Shown here piece after piece: positions 17,604-27,209 of a stretch of DNA of 64,000 bases. Position 1 is the stretch's first letter. Every line of letters begins with the position of its first letter. Under the pieces are notes generated by a model. That model worked only from the letters and a program-made list of their open reading frames with translations. It was not told the DNA's origin and made no database searches. The DNA comes from Clostridium aciditolerans. GTDB lineage: Bacteria; Bacillota; Clostridia; Clostridiales; Clostridiaceae. A program made the position numbers and the translations under genes. Where the stretch lies: assembly GCF_016316925.1 (NCBI RefSeq), contig NZ_JAEEGB010000026.1, forward strand, positions 124,001-188,000. Reading direction: 5' to 3'.

Positions 17604-19877
17604 TCATTTAATATGAATATGTTTTCTTAAGTATTTTCCTGTAATTGACGAAGGCTTATTAATCAAATCTCTAGGCTGCCCTTCAAATATAACTTTACCT
17701 CCATCTTGACCTGCTCCTGGACCTAAATCTATGATCCAATCCGCTTGACTCATTATATCAAGATTATGTTCTATCACAATTAGTGTGCTCCCTTGGTTAA
17801 CAATGCGATTCATAATTGTTATAAGCTGTGACACATCGGACATGTGCAGTCCTGTGGTAGGTTCATCCAATACATATATATTCCCTTCCTTCTCCAACTC
17901 TGCCGCAAGTTTAACCCTTTGAAGTTCACCGCCAGATAGTGTGTCTAAAGGCTGACCAAGAGTAATATAGCCTATTCCTACATCTTTTAGACTTCTTAAA
18001 GTAGGTAGTATTTCTTTCTCATCGAAAAATTCCATAGCCTCATCAATTGTCATCTTAAGAACTTCACTAATATTTTTCTTTCGTAATTTAAGCTGCAGTA
18101 CTTCTTTAGTGAACCTATCTCCTTGGCATACCTCACAAACATCTACAATAGGATCCATAAAAGCTAAATCAACATATGTTATTCCTAAACCCTTACATTC
18201 CGAACAAGCTCCCTTGGAATTAAAGCTGAAAAGAGATGCTTCCACCTGATTCTCTTTTGCAAACAATTTTCGTATAAAATCAAAAATTCCTGTGAAGGTA
18301 GCTATATTAGAACGCTTAGAGGCTTGAATTGCTCTTTGATCTATGAAAATTGCTTCAGGATAATATTGTGGTAGTACTTGGTTTATGAGAGTGCTTTTGC
18401 CCGAACCAGCTACTCCTGTAACCACAGTCAGAACACCTATAGGAATATCAACAGAAACCTCTTTCAAATTATGCAAAGTAGCCTGTTTTATAGATAACCA
18501 TCCTTTAGGTTCTCTAGTACCTTTCTTCAAACTAGATTTATAATTTAAAAACTTTCCTGTCAATGTATCTGCTTTTAATAATCCTTCCACTCCTCCCTCG
18601 TACGTAATATTGCCACCTTTTGTGCCAGCTTTTGGCCCCATATCAATTACATGGTCTGCAATTCTAATGACATCGGGGTCATGCTCCACTATTAAAACCG
18701 TATTGCCTTTATCTCTTAATAACCTCAAAAGATTATTAATTCTATTTACATCATGGGGATGAAGACCAATACTTGGTTCATCAAAAATATAAGTAATATC
18801 AGTTAAGCTGCTTCCTAGCTGACGAACCATTTTTATTCTTTGAGACTCACCTCCAGAAAGAGTTGCTGTCTCTCGAGCCAAACTTAAATAGCCTAGCCCT
18901 ATAGAATTCAAATGCTCCAGTCGATTGATGATAGCTTCCACCATTGTATATGCAGAAGGTTCTTTAATGGTTTCCATAAAGCTAATTAAGTCACTGATTT
19001 GCATTTTTGTGCAATCTGCAATATTTTTATCCTTTATTTTACACTCCAATGCCTCTTCTTTAAGTCTTGCACCCTTACACAATGGACAAATACCACTTGC
19101 AACTACATAGTTAATCTCCTCCTTATATAGTTTCACCCCCCTGGATTCTTTATTCAAAAAAGTTCTTTCAATTCTTGGGACAATTCCCTCATACTTTGAA
19201 GTGGTAGGCCAACCGTTAGTAGGATTTGGTGGCTTAAAACCGGTTTTGTAAAGCAGTGTATCCCATTCATCCGAACTATAATCTTTAAGCTTTTTGTCAT
19301 TATCAAAAAGCCCTGTACAGACATAACGTTTCCATCTCCACCCTCCTGGTTCAAAAGTTGGAAACAGAATGGCTCCTTCATTTAAGGATTTATTTTTCTC
19401 AAATAACCTTTCAACATTTATTGTATCCACCTTTCCTAATCCTTCACATTTAGGACACATTCCCATAGGATTATTGAAAGAAAACACATCAGAATACCCT
19501 ACAAAAGGCTTGCCAATTCGTGAGAATAATAAACGCAGCAATGAATAAATATCTGTTATAGTTCCAACTGTTGACCTTGCATTTCCACCGATTCTCTTTT
19601 GACTAATTACAATTGCTACAGAGAGATTCTCAATAGAATCTACATCAGGGTGTCCGTACTGTGGGAGACGATGACGTATAAAACTTGAATAGGTTTCATT
19701 TAATTGACGTTGTGATTCTGCTGCAATTGTATCGAATACAAGAGATGACTTTCCAGAGCCTGAAACACCTGTAAAAACAGTAATTTGCTTCTTTGGAACC
19801 TTTATATCAATATTCTTTAGGTTTTTTTCTCTAGCTCCAATAACATGTATATTATTATCAAATTTTTCTTTTCTCAT
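17604..19877 (-). CDS. UvrA-like tandem ABC ATPase (short UvrA2/DrrC type)
   Basis: The 757-residue protein has two ABC ATPase cores: Walker A GVSGSGKSS near residue 38 and GVAGSGKST near residue 490, signatures TLSGGESQRIK and TLSGGELQRVK. Zinc-finger pairs CPKCEGLG, CPLCKGARL, CSECKGLG and CEVCQGDRF are present. True UvrA is about 940 residues; this shorter form lacks part of the insertion and groups with the UvrA2/DrrC paralogues tied to DNA-damage or DNA-binding-drug resistance. GAAAGGAG precedes the ATG. It is divergent from a WYL-domain regulator, which is its probable controller. Confidence 0.9.
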   Translation of the reverse strand: MRKEKFDNNIHVIGAREKNLKNIDIKVPKKQITVFTGVSGSGKSSLVFDTIAAESQRQLNETYSSFIRHRLPQYGHPDVDSIENLSVAIVISQKRIGGNARSTVGTITDIYSLLRLLFSRIGKPFVGYSDVFSFNNPMGMCPKCEGLGKVDTINVERLFEKNKSLNEGAILFPTFEPGGWRWKRYVCTGLFDNDKKLKDYSSDEWDTLLYKTGFKPPNPTNGWPTTSKYEGIVPRIERTFLNKESRGVKLYKEEINYVVASGICPLCKGARLKEEALECKIKDKNIADCTKMQISDLISFMETIKEPSAYTMVEAIINRLEHLNSIGLGYLSLARETATLSGGESQRIKMVRQLGSSLTDITYIFDEPSIGLHPHDVNRINNLLRLLRDKGNTVLIVEHDPDVIRIADHVIDMGPKAGTKGGNITYEGGVEGLLKADTLTGKFLNYKSSLKKGTREPKGWLSIKQATLHNLKEVSVDIPIGVLTVVTGVAGSGKSTLINQVLPQYYPEAIFIDQRAIQASKRSNIATFTGIFDFIRKLFAKENQVEASLFSFNSKGACSECKGLGITYVDLAFMDPIVDVCEVCQGDRFTKEVLQLKLRKKNISEVLKMTIDEAMEFFDEKEILPTLRSLKDVGIGYITLGQPLDTLSGGELQRVKLAAELEKEGNIYVLDEPTTGLHMSDVSQLITIMNRIVNQGSTLIVIEHNLDIMSQADWIIDLGPGAGQDGGKVIFEGQPRDLINKPSSITGKYLRKHIHIK

Positions 19878-20025
19878 AGTAATCTCCTTTCACTAAACCT
19901 GTATTTATCCTTTATAACACTATTAAAACTCTAAACTTTGCTATTCTCTAAGCCACAAATATCTTCACCAACATTGATAATACTCTTACTTGAATTAATC
20001 TTTTAATTTAACAAGCATATATACT

Positions 20026-20054
20026 TTGAGTATCTATCATAAATACTGTATACT
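20026..20054 (+). promoter_or_regulatory. Promoter of the WYL regulator
   Basis: TTGAGT (20026-20031) and TATACT (20049-20054) are separated by 17 bases. An imperfect palindrome GACAATTGTTGTC lies just downstream, a possible operator within the shared divergent region. Confidence 0.55.
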
Positions 20055-20137
20055 AAAAACATGACAATTGTTGTCTATTTTTATTAAGATTGATCTCTAC
20101 ATTGTAAAAATAAATCCTGTTGTAAAGGAGAATTTAT

Positions 20138-21070
20138 ATGTCAAAAGCTAAGAAAATATTTGATTTAATTATGTATGTGAATACTAAAAGAAGTTTTACT
20201 GCTCAAGATGTTGCATATGAATTCAACATATCTGTTAGAACTGCACATAGATATTTAATGGAAATAAGTGAATTAGGGGTTCCTATATATACTGAGCAAG
20301 GTAGAAATGGTGGGTATCGCACACTAGAAAACAGAGTTCTTCCTCCAATTATATTTGATGAGAATGAAGCTACAGCGATTTTCTTCGCCTTTCAATCACT
20401 AAAATATTACAAGTCATTACCCTTTGATACAGATATCGATTCAGCCTCTAGAAAATTGTATGCTACTCTTCCTGAGGATGCTAAAAAGAAGATAAATCGC
20501 TTAGAATCCCTTATATGTTTATGGAACCCAAAACGAAATATTGCTTCCCCTTACTTGAAGAATATAGTTGAAGCATCTATTCAGAACAATATATTAATAA
20601 TTGAATATCTATCAAAAACAAAGAATAAAAAAAGAGAAGTTAAACCAATCGGCACCTATGCACATGACGGGCTTTGGTATATGCCTGCTTTAGACCTTGA
20701 AAAAAATAAGGTTTTATTATTCAGAGTTGATAGAATACTATCCTTAGAAATTTCCGAAAGAACTTATGAGTTTCCAATGAATTTAACAGATTGGTTTGAT
20801 AGCTATACAGTTAAAACACCAGTAAGATTATATGTTGAGTTAACAAGAGAAGGGATAAGACAGTGTCAAAGCAAGCCATGGTTAGAGCCTCATATTATTA
20901 CTACTGATGATGAAAATGGATATATTGATACAATAATCGATAAAAGTGAGATAGACTTTGTTTCTAACTATTTTGTTCAGCTGGGTACTTATGTAAAAGT
21001 TATTGAACCACAAGAAATAGTAGATAATATAAAAAAGCAAGCTTATAGTCTGATAAATCATTATAAATAA
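20138..21070 (+). CDS. YafY-type transcription regulator (HTH plus WYL domain)
   Basis: The 310-residue protein begins with a HTH_11-type winged helix (YEFNISVRTAHRYLMEISELG and VPIYTEQGRNGGYRT) and continues with a WYL domain (about residues 140-230, with PIGTYAHDGLWYMPALDLEK) and a C-terminal WCX extension. WYL domains sense nucleic acid or small ligands and often sit beside DNA-damage genes. AAAGGAG precedes the ATG. It is divergent from the UvrA-like ATPase, so co-regulation in response to DNA damage or a DNA-binding drug is a reasonable inference. Confidence 0.88.
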   Translation: MSKAKKIFDLIMYVNTKRSFTAQDVAYEFNISVRTAHRYLMEISELGVPIYTEQGRNGGYRTLENRVLPPIIFDENEATAIFFAFQSLKYYKSLPFDTDIDSASRKLYATLPEDAKKKINRLESLICLWNPKRNIASPYLKNIVEASIQNNILIIEYLSKTKNKKREVKPIGTYAHDGLWYMPALDLEKNKVLLFRVDRILSLEISERTYEFPMNLTDWFDSYTVKTPVRLYVELTREGIRQCQSKPWLEPHIITTDDENGYIDTIIDKSEIDFVSNYFVQLGTYVKVIEPQEIVDNIKKQAYSLINHYK

Positions 21071-21071
21071 C

Positions 21072-21608
21072 TTATCTATATAGATATTCACTTTGTAGGA
21101 TTCCCATATGAATAATATGATGCCATTTTCCTTCTCTAAAAATACTTTCACGGGATTCTCCTTCCTTTTTAAATCCTATCTTTTCATATAGTTTAATAGC
21201 TCTATCATTAAAAGAAAAAACCCTCAATGATACTCTATGAAGATTCAGTTCAAGAAAAGTATAATCAAGAAGTAATCTCAATGCTTCTGTTCCATATCCT
21301 TTCCCCCAAAAGTTCTTATCACCAATATCAATAATACATTCTGCATTTCTATTCTTATAATCTATATTGATTAATGAGTTAATTCCTATTGGTGTATCTG
21401 ATTTCTTTTCTACTATGATGTAACTTTTGGATGAATGAGAACGTAAAATAATTTTAGTAATAAATTCTTTAGTTTCTTCAAAATCATAAATATCTAAAAA
21501 AGTAGAGGTTGATCTCATAACCTCCATATCATTTCTCCATCTATGGTAAACATCTACATCCTCTGGAGTCATTTTTTTAAAATAAATTCTATCAGAATCA
21601 AATAACAT
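21072..21608 (-). CDS. GNAT N-acetyltransferase, RimJ/RimL type
   Basis: The 178-residue enzyme shows the RimJ/RimL layout: RIYFKKMTPEDVDVYHRWRND at the start, then the acetyl-CoA-binding motif A as GKGYGTEALRLLLDYTF and LRVFSFNDRAIKLYEKIGFKK. The acceptor could be an amino group on a protein, an antibiotic or a metabolite; sequence does not tell. It ends two bases from the WYL-regulator stop on the other strand and lies twelve bases downstream of the TetR gene, with which it is probably co-transcribed. Confidence 0.85.
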   Translation of the reverse strand: MLFDSDRIYFKKMTPEDVDVYHRWRNDMEVMRSTSTFLDIYDFEETKEFITKIILRSHSSKSYIIVEKKSDTPIGINSLINIDYKNRNAECIIDIGDKNFWGKGYGTEALRLLLDYTFLELNLHRVSLRVFSFNDRAIKLYEKIGFKKEGESRESIFREGKWHHIIHMGILQSEYLYR

Positions 21609-21620
21609 AAAAACACTTCC

Positions 21621-22244
21621 TTACCTTTTTATAATTGGACAAAGCATTTGTTTTAATGTAAAAAGTAAAATCTTAAGTTGCTCATTTACCTTTGTTCTCT
21701 CTATGCCTAAGTTAAATGTATCCAACATTAATCCATCTATAAATGAAATAAGATATAAAGCAATATTATCTGGCGGAAAGCATGGGTGAAATTCTCCCTT
21801 TTCAGTTCCCTTTTCAATAAATCTTTTTACTGAGGTTACTAACTTTTCGTACCTTTCTGTTATATATGGATTGCCCTCTTTATTTTTCTCATAGTGTGTT
21901 GTGATAAAAAACTCCGCCTTACAGAGCAAAAGGGATTTGTTGATAGCTTCAATGCTTTTTTGTTGTACTTCAATCCAATTTGTAAACTGCTCCCAGAAAG
22001 AAGTTAGATCATCTTGTTCAAAATAGTTTATATCTTCTTGATCTTCAGCTTGAAGAACTTCTCTGAATACATGCTCAATATTGCTGAAATAAGAATATAA
22101 AGCTCCTCTGGACACTCCAGCCTCATCTATAATGTCTTGCATCGTCGCATGTGCATATCCTTCTCTGATAAACACATCTCTTGCAGCTTGGAGTAATTCA
22201 TTTTTTTTCTTCTTTTTATAATCGTCACTTACTTTTGGTGACAT
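21621..22244 (-). CDS. TetR/AcrR-family transcription repressor
   Basis: The 207-residue protein has the TetR N-terminal HTH (KNELLQAARDVFIREGYA, TMQDIIDEAGVSRGALYSYFSN) and a C-terminal ligand domain close to the YfiR/TetR_C_6 type. GGAGGTG lies upstream of the ATG. A perfect 20-base palindrome fills the space between its -35 and -10 boxes, strong evidence for autorepression. The GNAT gene follows in the same transcript and may be its regulated partner; no transporter lies adjacent. Confidence 0.9.
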   Translation of the reverse strand: MSPKVSDDYKKKKKNELLQAARDVFIREGYAHATMQDIIDEAGVSRGALYSYFSNIEHVFREVLQAEDQEDINYFEQDDLTSFWEQFTNWIEVQQKSIEAINKSLLLCKAEFFITTHYEKNKEGNPYITERYEKLVTSVKRFIEKGTEKGEFHPCFPPDNIALYLISFIDGLMLDTFNLGIERTKVNEQLKILLFTLKQMLCPIIKR

Positions 22245-22348
22245 ATCCTATTTACACCTCCTGTGTCCACATCTTAATGAAATACGTTTTGGAGAATTAA
22301 TTTATTTACAAAACATAAGCCGTAGGGATACTATACCGAAAATTGACT

Positions 22349-22406
22349 TACACTCTAGAGTGTATTTCCTTACACTTATTATAAACGACACTAGTGTCGT
22401 TTTCAA
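22349..22406 (-). promoter_or_regulatory. TetR promoter with two palindromic operators
   Basis: On the minus strand TTGAAA (22401-22406) and TATAAT (22378-22383) are 17 bases apart. The perfect palindrome AAACGACACTAGTGTCGTTT (22383-22402) spans that gap, and a second perfect palindrome TACACTCTAGAGTGTA (22349-22364) lies just downstream near the start of transcription. Confidence 0.8.
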
Positions 22407-22455
22407 GTTTTTTAAATAAATGTATTCTGTAAGGACTATATAAAAATCTTCAAGT

Positions 22456-22490
22456 AAAAAATCCCTCAAACCATACTAGTCTGAGGGAAT
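22456..22490 (-). terminator. Terminator of the corrinoid methyltransferase operon
   Basis: TCCCTCA (22462-22468) pairs with TGAGGGA (22482-22488); on the minus strand TTTTT follows. It lies about 95 bases after the activator gene stop. Confidence 0.75.
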
Positions 22491-22585
22491 ATAAAGCACA
22501 CTTTAATTTTCAATTAAAATCTTCTGAAGCCTTTACTATAAGGCTATTTTATAAGGAAATACTATTTCACTGCTATAATAATTCT

Positions 22586-24379
22586 TTAGTTAGGGAATAT
22601 TAGACACTGAGCAAAAAGTCTTTCATAGCCTTCAGATGCTCCTAGTTCCATATAATCTATTTGATGAGCTAATTCTTCAATTTGCTGCTTTACCTCAGCA
22701 GACATAAGAGCCATATATGCTCCTGTTTTAGAAGAATTCCCTACATATACTAATCTGTCCCTAATTTCTTCTGGTAAAATACCTATTCCTACTAAACTGT
22801 CAGCAGGCAAGTGTGCTCCAAACTGTCCTGCTATAACAACTTTATCAAGTTGATTCATATCAATGTTAGATTTTTTTAGTAGAGCGTAAAAACCGGAAAG
22901 AATAGCTCCTTTTGCTAATTGTACTTGTCGAATATCAGCTTGTGTAATTAATAGTTGTTCTGGAGCTCCATTTAAAATAAACTCACGTTTCTTTCCATCT
23001 AATTGAATCATATCATAGCGGTAATCTGATTCCTCTAGCTTTTCTTTTTTTATAAATGCTCCATCCTTTTTTACAAGACCTGTGCGAATCAACTCTTTCA
23101 CAGCAGCTAATATTCCACTTCCGCATATTCCTATTGGCTTTTGCTCTCCTATAACCTTAAGCTCAATTCCGCTTTCAGTAATTTTTACATCTTCAATTGC
23201 GCCTTCTGCTGCCCTCATACCTGAGCTAATGTTCATCCCTTCTAATGCTGGACCTGCTGCACAGGAACAGGATAGCAACTTTCCATGATTGGATAAAACA
23301 ATTTCTCCATTAGTTCCAATGTCTATGAATAGAACATTTTCTTTAGCCTTATGTAACTGGCAGACATATGCACCTGCTACAATATCTGCACCTATATAGG
23401 CTGAAACTGATGGAAGACAGTACAGTCTAGCACCTGGTGCTGCCTTTAAACCAATATCCCTTGCCAGTATATTCTTTGCCTTTACAAATATCGGTGAATA
23501 TGGAGACATTCCGATAGATGTTGCATCAATTCCTAAAAGGAAATGCATCATTGTACAGTTTGCCGCAATGGAAATCTCATAAATATTTCTTCTATCAACT
23601 TTTGATTTATTGCATATATCTTCAATCATCTCATTAATAGAGTTAACAATTGCATATTGCAGCTTTTCTTTAGAATCCTCTGGATGCTCTATTTCATAAG
23701 TTATTCTAGTTAAAACATCTAATCCAAAGTTCTTTTGAGCATTAATCATTGAAGCTGTAGCCAACTCTTTACCTGTCTTCATATCAATCAATGCCGTCAC
23801 AACCGTTGTAGTTCCGATATCAACTGCAACTCCGTAAAGAAGGTCAGTGGTATCACCAGGCTCAATTCCAATTAATTCTCTACCATTAAAAACTCCTGTA
23901 ACTTTTCCAGTTATAAATTCATGCTGCTGCAGCAATCTCCAATCAAATTTCTCAACATCAAAGGTATTACATATGGAGTCCTCAAAGGAAATTTGATTTT
24001 CTAATGTAGGTTTTTCTATTTCAAAAACCTCTTTACAAATTAAAGGATTAAATTCGAAGTCAGGCATATATCCCGTTGTAAGTATTTCATGCTTTCTTTC
24101 TTTTTGTAAAATTTCAATTACAATATCTTCTTGTGGCACTACGAGACAGGATAGTCTTATACCTGAATCAATTTCTTCCTTCTTTAAAAGTTTCTCCTCT
24201 GTTTCTGAAATATCAGGCAGATTTCCTTTTAGAAGTCTTATCTTACATTTCCCACAAGACCCTTTTCCATTGCAAGGATTATCAACGAAAATCTCATTTT
24301 CTAATAAAAGTTGCAATAAATTTTTCTCAGGTATATATTCAAAGATTTTATTCTGGGGCATAATAGAAATCTTAGGCAT
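22586..24379 (-). CDS. Reductive activator of corrinoid proteins (RACo/AE-type, 2Fe-2S plus ASKHA)
   Basis: This 597-residue protein would reduce the inactive Co(II) corrinoid back to Co(I) using ATP and ferredoxin electrons. The N-terminal ferredoxin domain has C36, C42, C45 and C78, the spacing of a plant-type [2Fe-2S] cluster. From about residue 175 the ASKHA nucleotide-binding fold appears (VAVDIGTTTVVTALID, FIDIGTNGEIVL, AGPALEGMNISSGM, VVIAGQFGAHL), typical of the DUF4445/RACo family. It overlaps the upstream methyltransferase gene by eight bases. A terminator follows at 22456-22490. It is the housekeeping partner for the B12 protein at 25419-26075. Confidence 0.93.
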   Translation of the reverse strand: MPKISIMPQNKIFEYIPEKNLLQLLLENEIFVDNPCNGKGSCGKCKIRLLKGNLPDISETEEKLLKKEEIDSGIRLSCLVVPQEDIVIEILQKERKHEILTTGYMPDFEFNPLICKEVFEIEKPTLENQISFEDSICNTFDVEKFDWRLLQQHEFITGKVTGVFNGRELIGIEPGDTTDLLYGVAVDIGTTTVVTALIDMKTGKELATASMINAQKNFGLDVLTRITYEIEHPEDSKEKLQYAIVNSINEMIEDICNKSKVDRRNIYEISIAANCTMMHFLLGIDATSIGMSPYSPIFVKAKNILARDIGLKAAPGARLYCLPSVSAYIGADIVAGAYVCQLHKAKENVLFIDIGTNGEIVLSNHGKLLSCSCAAGPALEGMNISSGMRAAEGAIEDVKITESGIELKVIGEQKPIGICGSGILAAVKELIRTGLVKKDGAFIKKEKLEESDYRYDMIQLDGKKREFILNGAPEQLLITQADIRQVQLAKGAILSGFYALLKKSNIDMNQLDKVVIAGQFGAHLPADSLVGIGILPEEIRDRLVYVGNSSKTGAYMALMSAEVKQQIEELAHQIDYMELGASEGYERLFAQCLIFPN

Positions 24380-25403
24380 TAGTTACTGAATCTCCTTTAG
24401 ATAAATATTCTACCATTGTTTTTATATTTTCTAGAGGAGACTTCATCCCAAGTCCACAAGCTGGAGATATAATATTCGCCCCGTCTTTTACACACTTTTG
24501 AGTTAGTTCAGCAATTTTCTTTGGTTCTCCAAATTCAATTGTATAAGTACTTACATTACCCATTAGTAATCTATCTCCTAGATTTTTTCTTGCATCACTC
24601 ATGTTAACTATAGAATCAAAACTTAAGACATCACTTTTTATTTTATTTACCTCTGAATATACCCTTTTCATTTGTCCACATATATGCACAATGGTACCTA
24701 TGTTTTCTTTTTGTACACTATCAATAATTTTATTAATGTATTTAACCGCAAATTCTTCAAAGAGCTTTGGTCCTAAGATTTCACCGGTGCCACTAGGATC
24801 AGAAATTGCAATTATATCTGCTCCTGCTTCTATTTGTTTTTTTGCAAATGCAATTAACTGATCTGTAACAAAATCAACAAACTCATGGGCCTCTTTATTA
24901 TTTTTTCTTAATTCTTTATAGAAAGTAGAAGGCTCCATTATAGAGCTTGCTGTGCTGATAGGTCCAGTTAAATTGCCTATAATAGGAACATCGCTGCCCC
25001 TTGATTTCAACAATTTAATTGCATCAATCACTACTTTTGCTCTTCCTTCTTCATAATTAATTTCGGAAATTTCCTTCCATTCCTTAACAGAATCTATTGC
25101 ATATTCTACAACATGAGGCTCATACATCTTTGTTCCCATGTCAACCTTTGCGCCAAAATTTTCTGCCTCAATAGTCATGCAAAAAGGAACCCCGTAATTC
25201 TCAAAACAACCTTCTTCATATACTGCTGTTGCCAAATCAGTCATCATTTCAGCATTGCTATGAGCCTCAGGAAATTGTATTCCAACCTTTTCTATTAGTT
25301 CTGTTGTGACCATATTCATCATGCCTCCAGGACAAATACATGGTGGTCTATCAACTTTTTCTCCGCTGAAAACCTTATTTAATCGTTCCTTTGGCAATAA
25401 CAT
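24372..25403 (-). CDS. UroD/MtaA-family corrinoid methyltransferase, probable methyltransferase II
   Basis: The 343-residue protein belongs to the uroporphyrinogen-decarboxylase fold used by MtaA, MtbA and CmuA-type methyltransferases. The zinc ligands are visible as VHICGQ near residue 238 and PACGLG near residue 314. DRPPCICPGGMMN near the N-terminus and ISGP-like GNLTGPISTASSIM are family features; true HemE arginines are not seen. I start at 25403 (AAGGAGG eight bases upstream); a GTG at 25412 lies inside the ribosome site. It would pass the methyl group from the corrinoid to an acceptor, in bacteria possibly tetrahydrofolate or a thiol. Which of the two UroD proteins is MT-I is an inference. 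Confidence 0.88.
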   Translation of the reverse strand: MLLPKERLNKVFSGEKVDRPPCICPGGMMNMVTTELIEKVGIQFPEAHSNAEMMTDLATAVYEEGCFENYGVPFCMTIEAENFGAKVDMGTKMYEPHVVEYAIDSVKEWKEISEINYEEGRAKVVIDAIKLLKSRGSDVPIIGNLTGPISTASSIMEPSTFYKELRKNNKEAHEFVDFVTDQLIAFAKKQIEAGADIIAISDPSGTGEILGPKLFEEFAVKYINKIIDSVQKENIGTIVHICGQMKRVYSEVNKIKSDVLSFDSIVNMSDARKNLGDRLLMGNVSTYTIEFGEPKKIAELTQKCVKDGANIISPACGLGMKSPLENIKTMVEYLSKGDSVTNA

Positions 25404-25418
25404 AGTCCTCACCTCCTT

Positions 25419-26075
25419 CTACGCTACATTAAGCAATCTTTTTACTAATTTAACTGCCTCAGTTGCATTAGGAGAGTAACCATCTGCACCAATTATATCG
25501 GAGAATTTCTTTGAAATTGGACCTCCTCCTATAACAACCTTAACATCTTCTCTTATACCAGCTTCTTTTAGTAATTCTACAACAGTCTTCATTCCATCCA
25601 TTGTTGTTGTCATCAATGTTGACATGCACACAAATGCAGCATTAACTTCCTTAGCCTTATCTACAAAATTTTGAAGTGGAACATCTCTACCCAAATCAAT
25701 CATTTCAAATCCAGCTGTCTCTAACATGATTTTTACTAGATTTTTTCCTATATCATGAGTATCTCCTTCTACAACTCCAATTACTCCCTTTGGTTTTTCT
25801 CTTTCTACTTCATCTGAAGGAAGATGAGGTCTTAAAATTGCTAAACCTTCATACATTGCATCTGAACATAATAATATATCTGTAACAAAGTATTCTTCAT
25901 CTTCATATAATTGACTTGCACGATTCATACCATCTACAAGCCCTCCCATGATACCATCAAGTATTGGATATCCTGCTTCTACGTATTCATTAGCTGCTTC
26001 AATTACATCATCTTCTTCCATTTCCACTACACCATCAGATAGTCTTTTTAATAATTCTTCTTTTAATACTGTCAT
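25419..26075 (-). CDS. Corrinoid (B12-binding) methyl-carrier protein, MtaC/MtvC-like
   Basis: This 218-residue protein is the central methyl carrier. Residues 1-90 form the helical B12-binding-2 cap, and the Rossmann-like domain follows with the signature GDTHDIGKNLV, where D105-x-H107-x-x-G110 supplies the histidine ligand to cobalt; SxL and GG motifs are seen as CMSTLMTTTMDGM and VVIGGGPIS. Start at 26075 is set by GGAGGGT six bases upstream. It lies between two UroD-type methyltransferases with short spacers (15 and 22 bases), the standard arrangement of a three-component methyltransferase system. Confidence 0.95.
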   Translation of the reverse strand: MTVLKEELLKRLSDGVVEMEEDDVIEAANEYVEAGYPILDGIMGGLVDGMNRASQLYEDEEYFVTDILLCSDAMYEGLAILRPHLPSDEVEREKPKGVIGVVEGDTHDIGKNLVKIMLETAGFEMIDLGRDVPLQNFVDKAKEVNAAFVCMSTLMTTTMDGMKTVVELLKEAGIREDVKVVIGGGPISKKFSDIIGADGYSPNATEAVKLVKRLLNVA

Positions 26076-26097
26076 TGTTTTACCCTCCATTTTTTTA

Positions 26098-27168
26098 TTA
26101 CTTAAAATTTTTTGGATCTATTGGCCACTTTCCATATTTTCTAGCAGAAGCCATAAATTGATCAATATTTTCTAGTGGAACAGCTCCTGAAAGATCACAT
26201 CCTGATGCCAGAATATATCCGCAAGGGCTGTCATAAGCCTTTTGTATACAATTTTTTACTGCTAAATCCACATCATTGGTGTTTCCTAAAATCAGCACTT
26301 CTACCGGATCTACATTACCAAGAATAGGAACTTTATCTCCTACTACTTCTTTTGTATAAGTCAAGTCTACCCTATTATCAATACTCATCATATCACAACC
26401 TGACTTTACCATGTCCTCTACAATTGCTGTGGTGTCTCCACAAATGTGATAGCAAACCATACCCTTTGCATCATGAATATCTTTCATCAACTCTATTGTA
26501 TATGGTAGAACAAACTCTTGATATTGCTTTTTATTAAGAATAGTTCCTGATGCAATAGGATCACATAATAATATAAGAACACCTGCTTTTATAAACTCTC
26601 TGCAAATGATTTTTAATGCATCATTGCAGAATTTAATTAGTTGATGTAACTTTTCTGGATTTTTTCTAGTGGCTCTAAGTAAGTTTTCTGTTTTATAGAT
26701 ACTTGCAGCAGCAGTAAAAGGTCCAGATATTAAAACTCCAGTCGGAACCTCATTTCCTATTTTATCCATTATGATACCTGCAGCTTCTAAATGTAATTGG
26801 AATGCTTTATCATTTTTTAGTTCTAGTTTTGACATATCTAGTTGATCAACATTATTCAAATCATCTAAAGCATATTTCATAATTGCTGGTACTGAGTCCT
26901 CTGGGTCGCTCATTTCACTTCCTAGGGCTGCACCTACACCATGTAATCCATATTCAACAATAGTTAAATCATTTCCAAACCTTTCATAACAAGCAATCTG
27001 TGCTCTCGCTTCATTCAAAGCGCTGCTTCTTTTTTCCTTGTGAGTCATTCCTAGAGCTAGTCCAGACATGGAGCAAACAACTGGCATAGCTAAAATTCTG
27101 TCCATAGGTTTTCCTGTCATAAATGCGGCTAATCTTTCATTTGGGGTCATTTGATCATACTTGTGCAT
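26098..27168 (-). CDS. UroD/MtaA-family methyltransferase, probable substrate-specific methyltransferase I
   Basis: The 356-residue protein has the same fold as its neighbour but differs in sequence. Zinc ligands appear as CYHICGDTT near residue 240 and the cysteine of ILASGCDLSG near residue 321. GVLISGPFTAAASIYKTE and LILLCDPIASGTILNKK line the barrel. GGGAGGAC precedes the ATG. As the first zinc-type gene before the corrinoid protein it is the better candidate for taking the methyl group from the substrate (methoxyl compound, methylamine-like or other). No pyrrolysine codon or MtaB/MttB-type protein is present. Confidence 0.87.
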   Translation of the reverse strand: MHKYDQMTPNERLAAFMTGKPMDRILAMPVVCSMSGLALGMTHKEKRSSALNEARAQIACYERFGNDLTIVEYGLHGVGAALGSEMSDPEDSVPAIMKYALDDLNNVDQLDMSKLELKNDKAFQLHLEAAGIIMDKIGNEVPTGVLISGPFTAAASIYKTENLLRATRKNPEKLHQLIKFCNDALKIICREFIKAGVLILLCDPIASGTILNKKQYQEFVLPYTIELMKDIHDAKGMVCYHICGDTTAIVEDMVKSGCDMMSIDNRVDLTYTKEVVGDKVPILGNVDPVEVLILGNTNDVDLAVKNCIQKAYDSPCGYILASGCDLSGAVPLENIDQFMASARKYGKWPIDPKNFK

Positions 27169-27209
27169 ATAGTGTCCTCCCTATTCTAAATTAATTTTTA
27201 TATTAATAA

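Noticed and set aside
24372-27168. Genuine uroporphyrinogen decarboxylase (heme synthesis) genes
   Set aside because: The HxCG...C zinc ligands, the adjoining corrinoid protein and the reductive activator point to methyltransferases, and the usual HemE substrate-binding start motif is not present.
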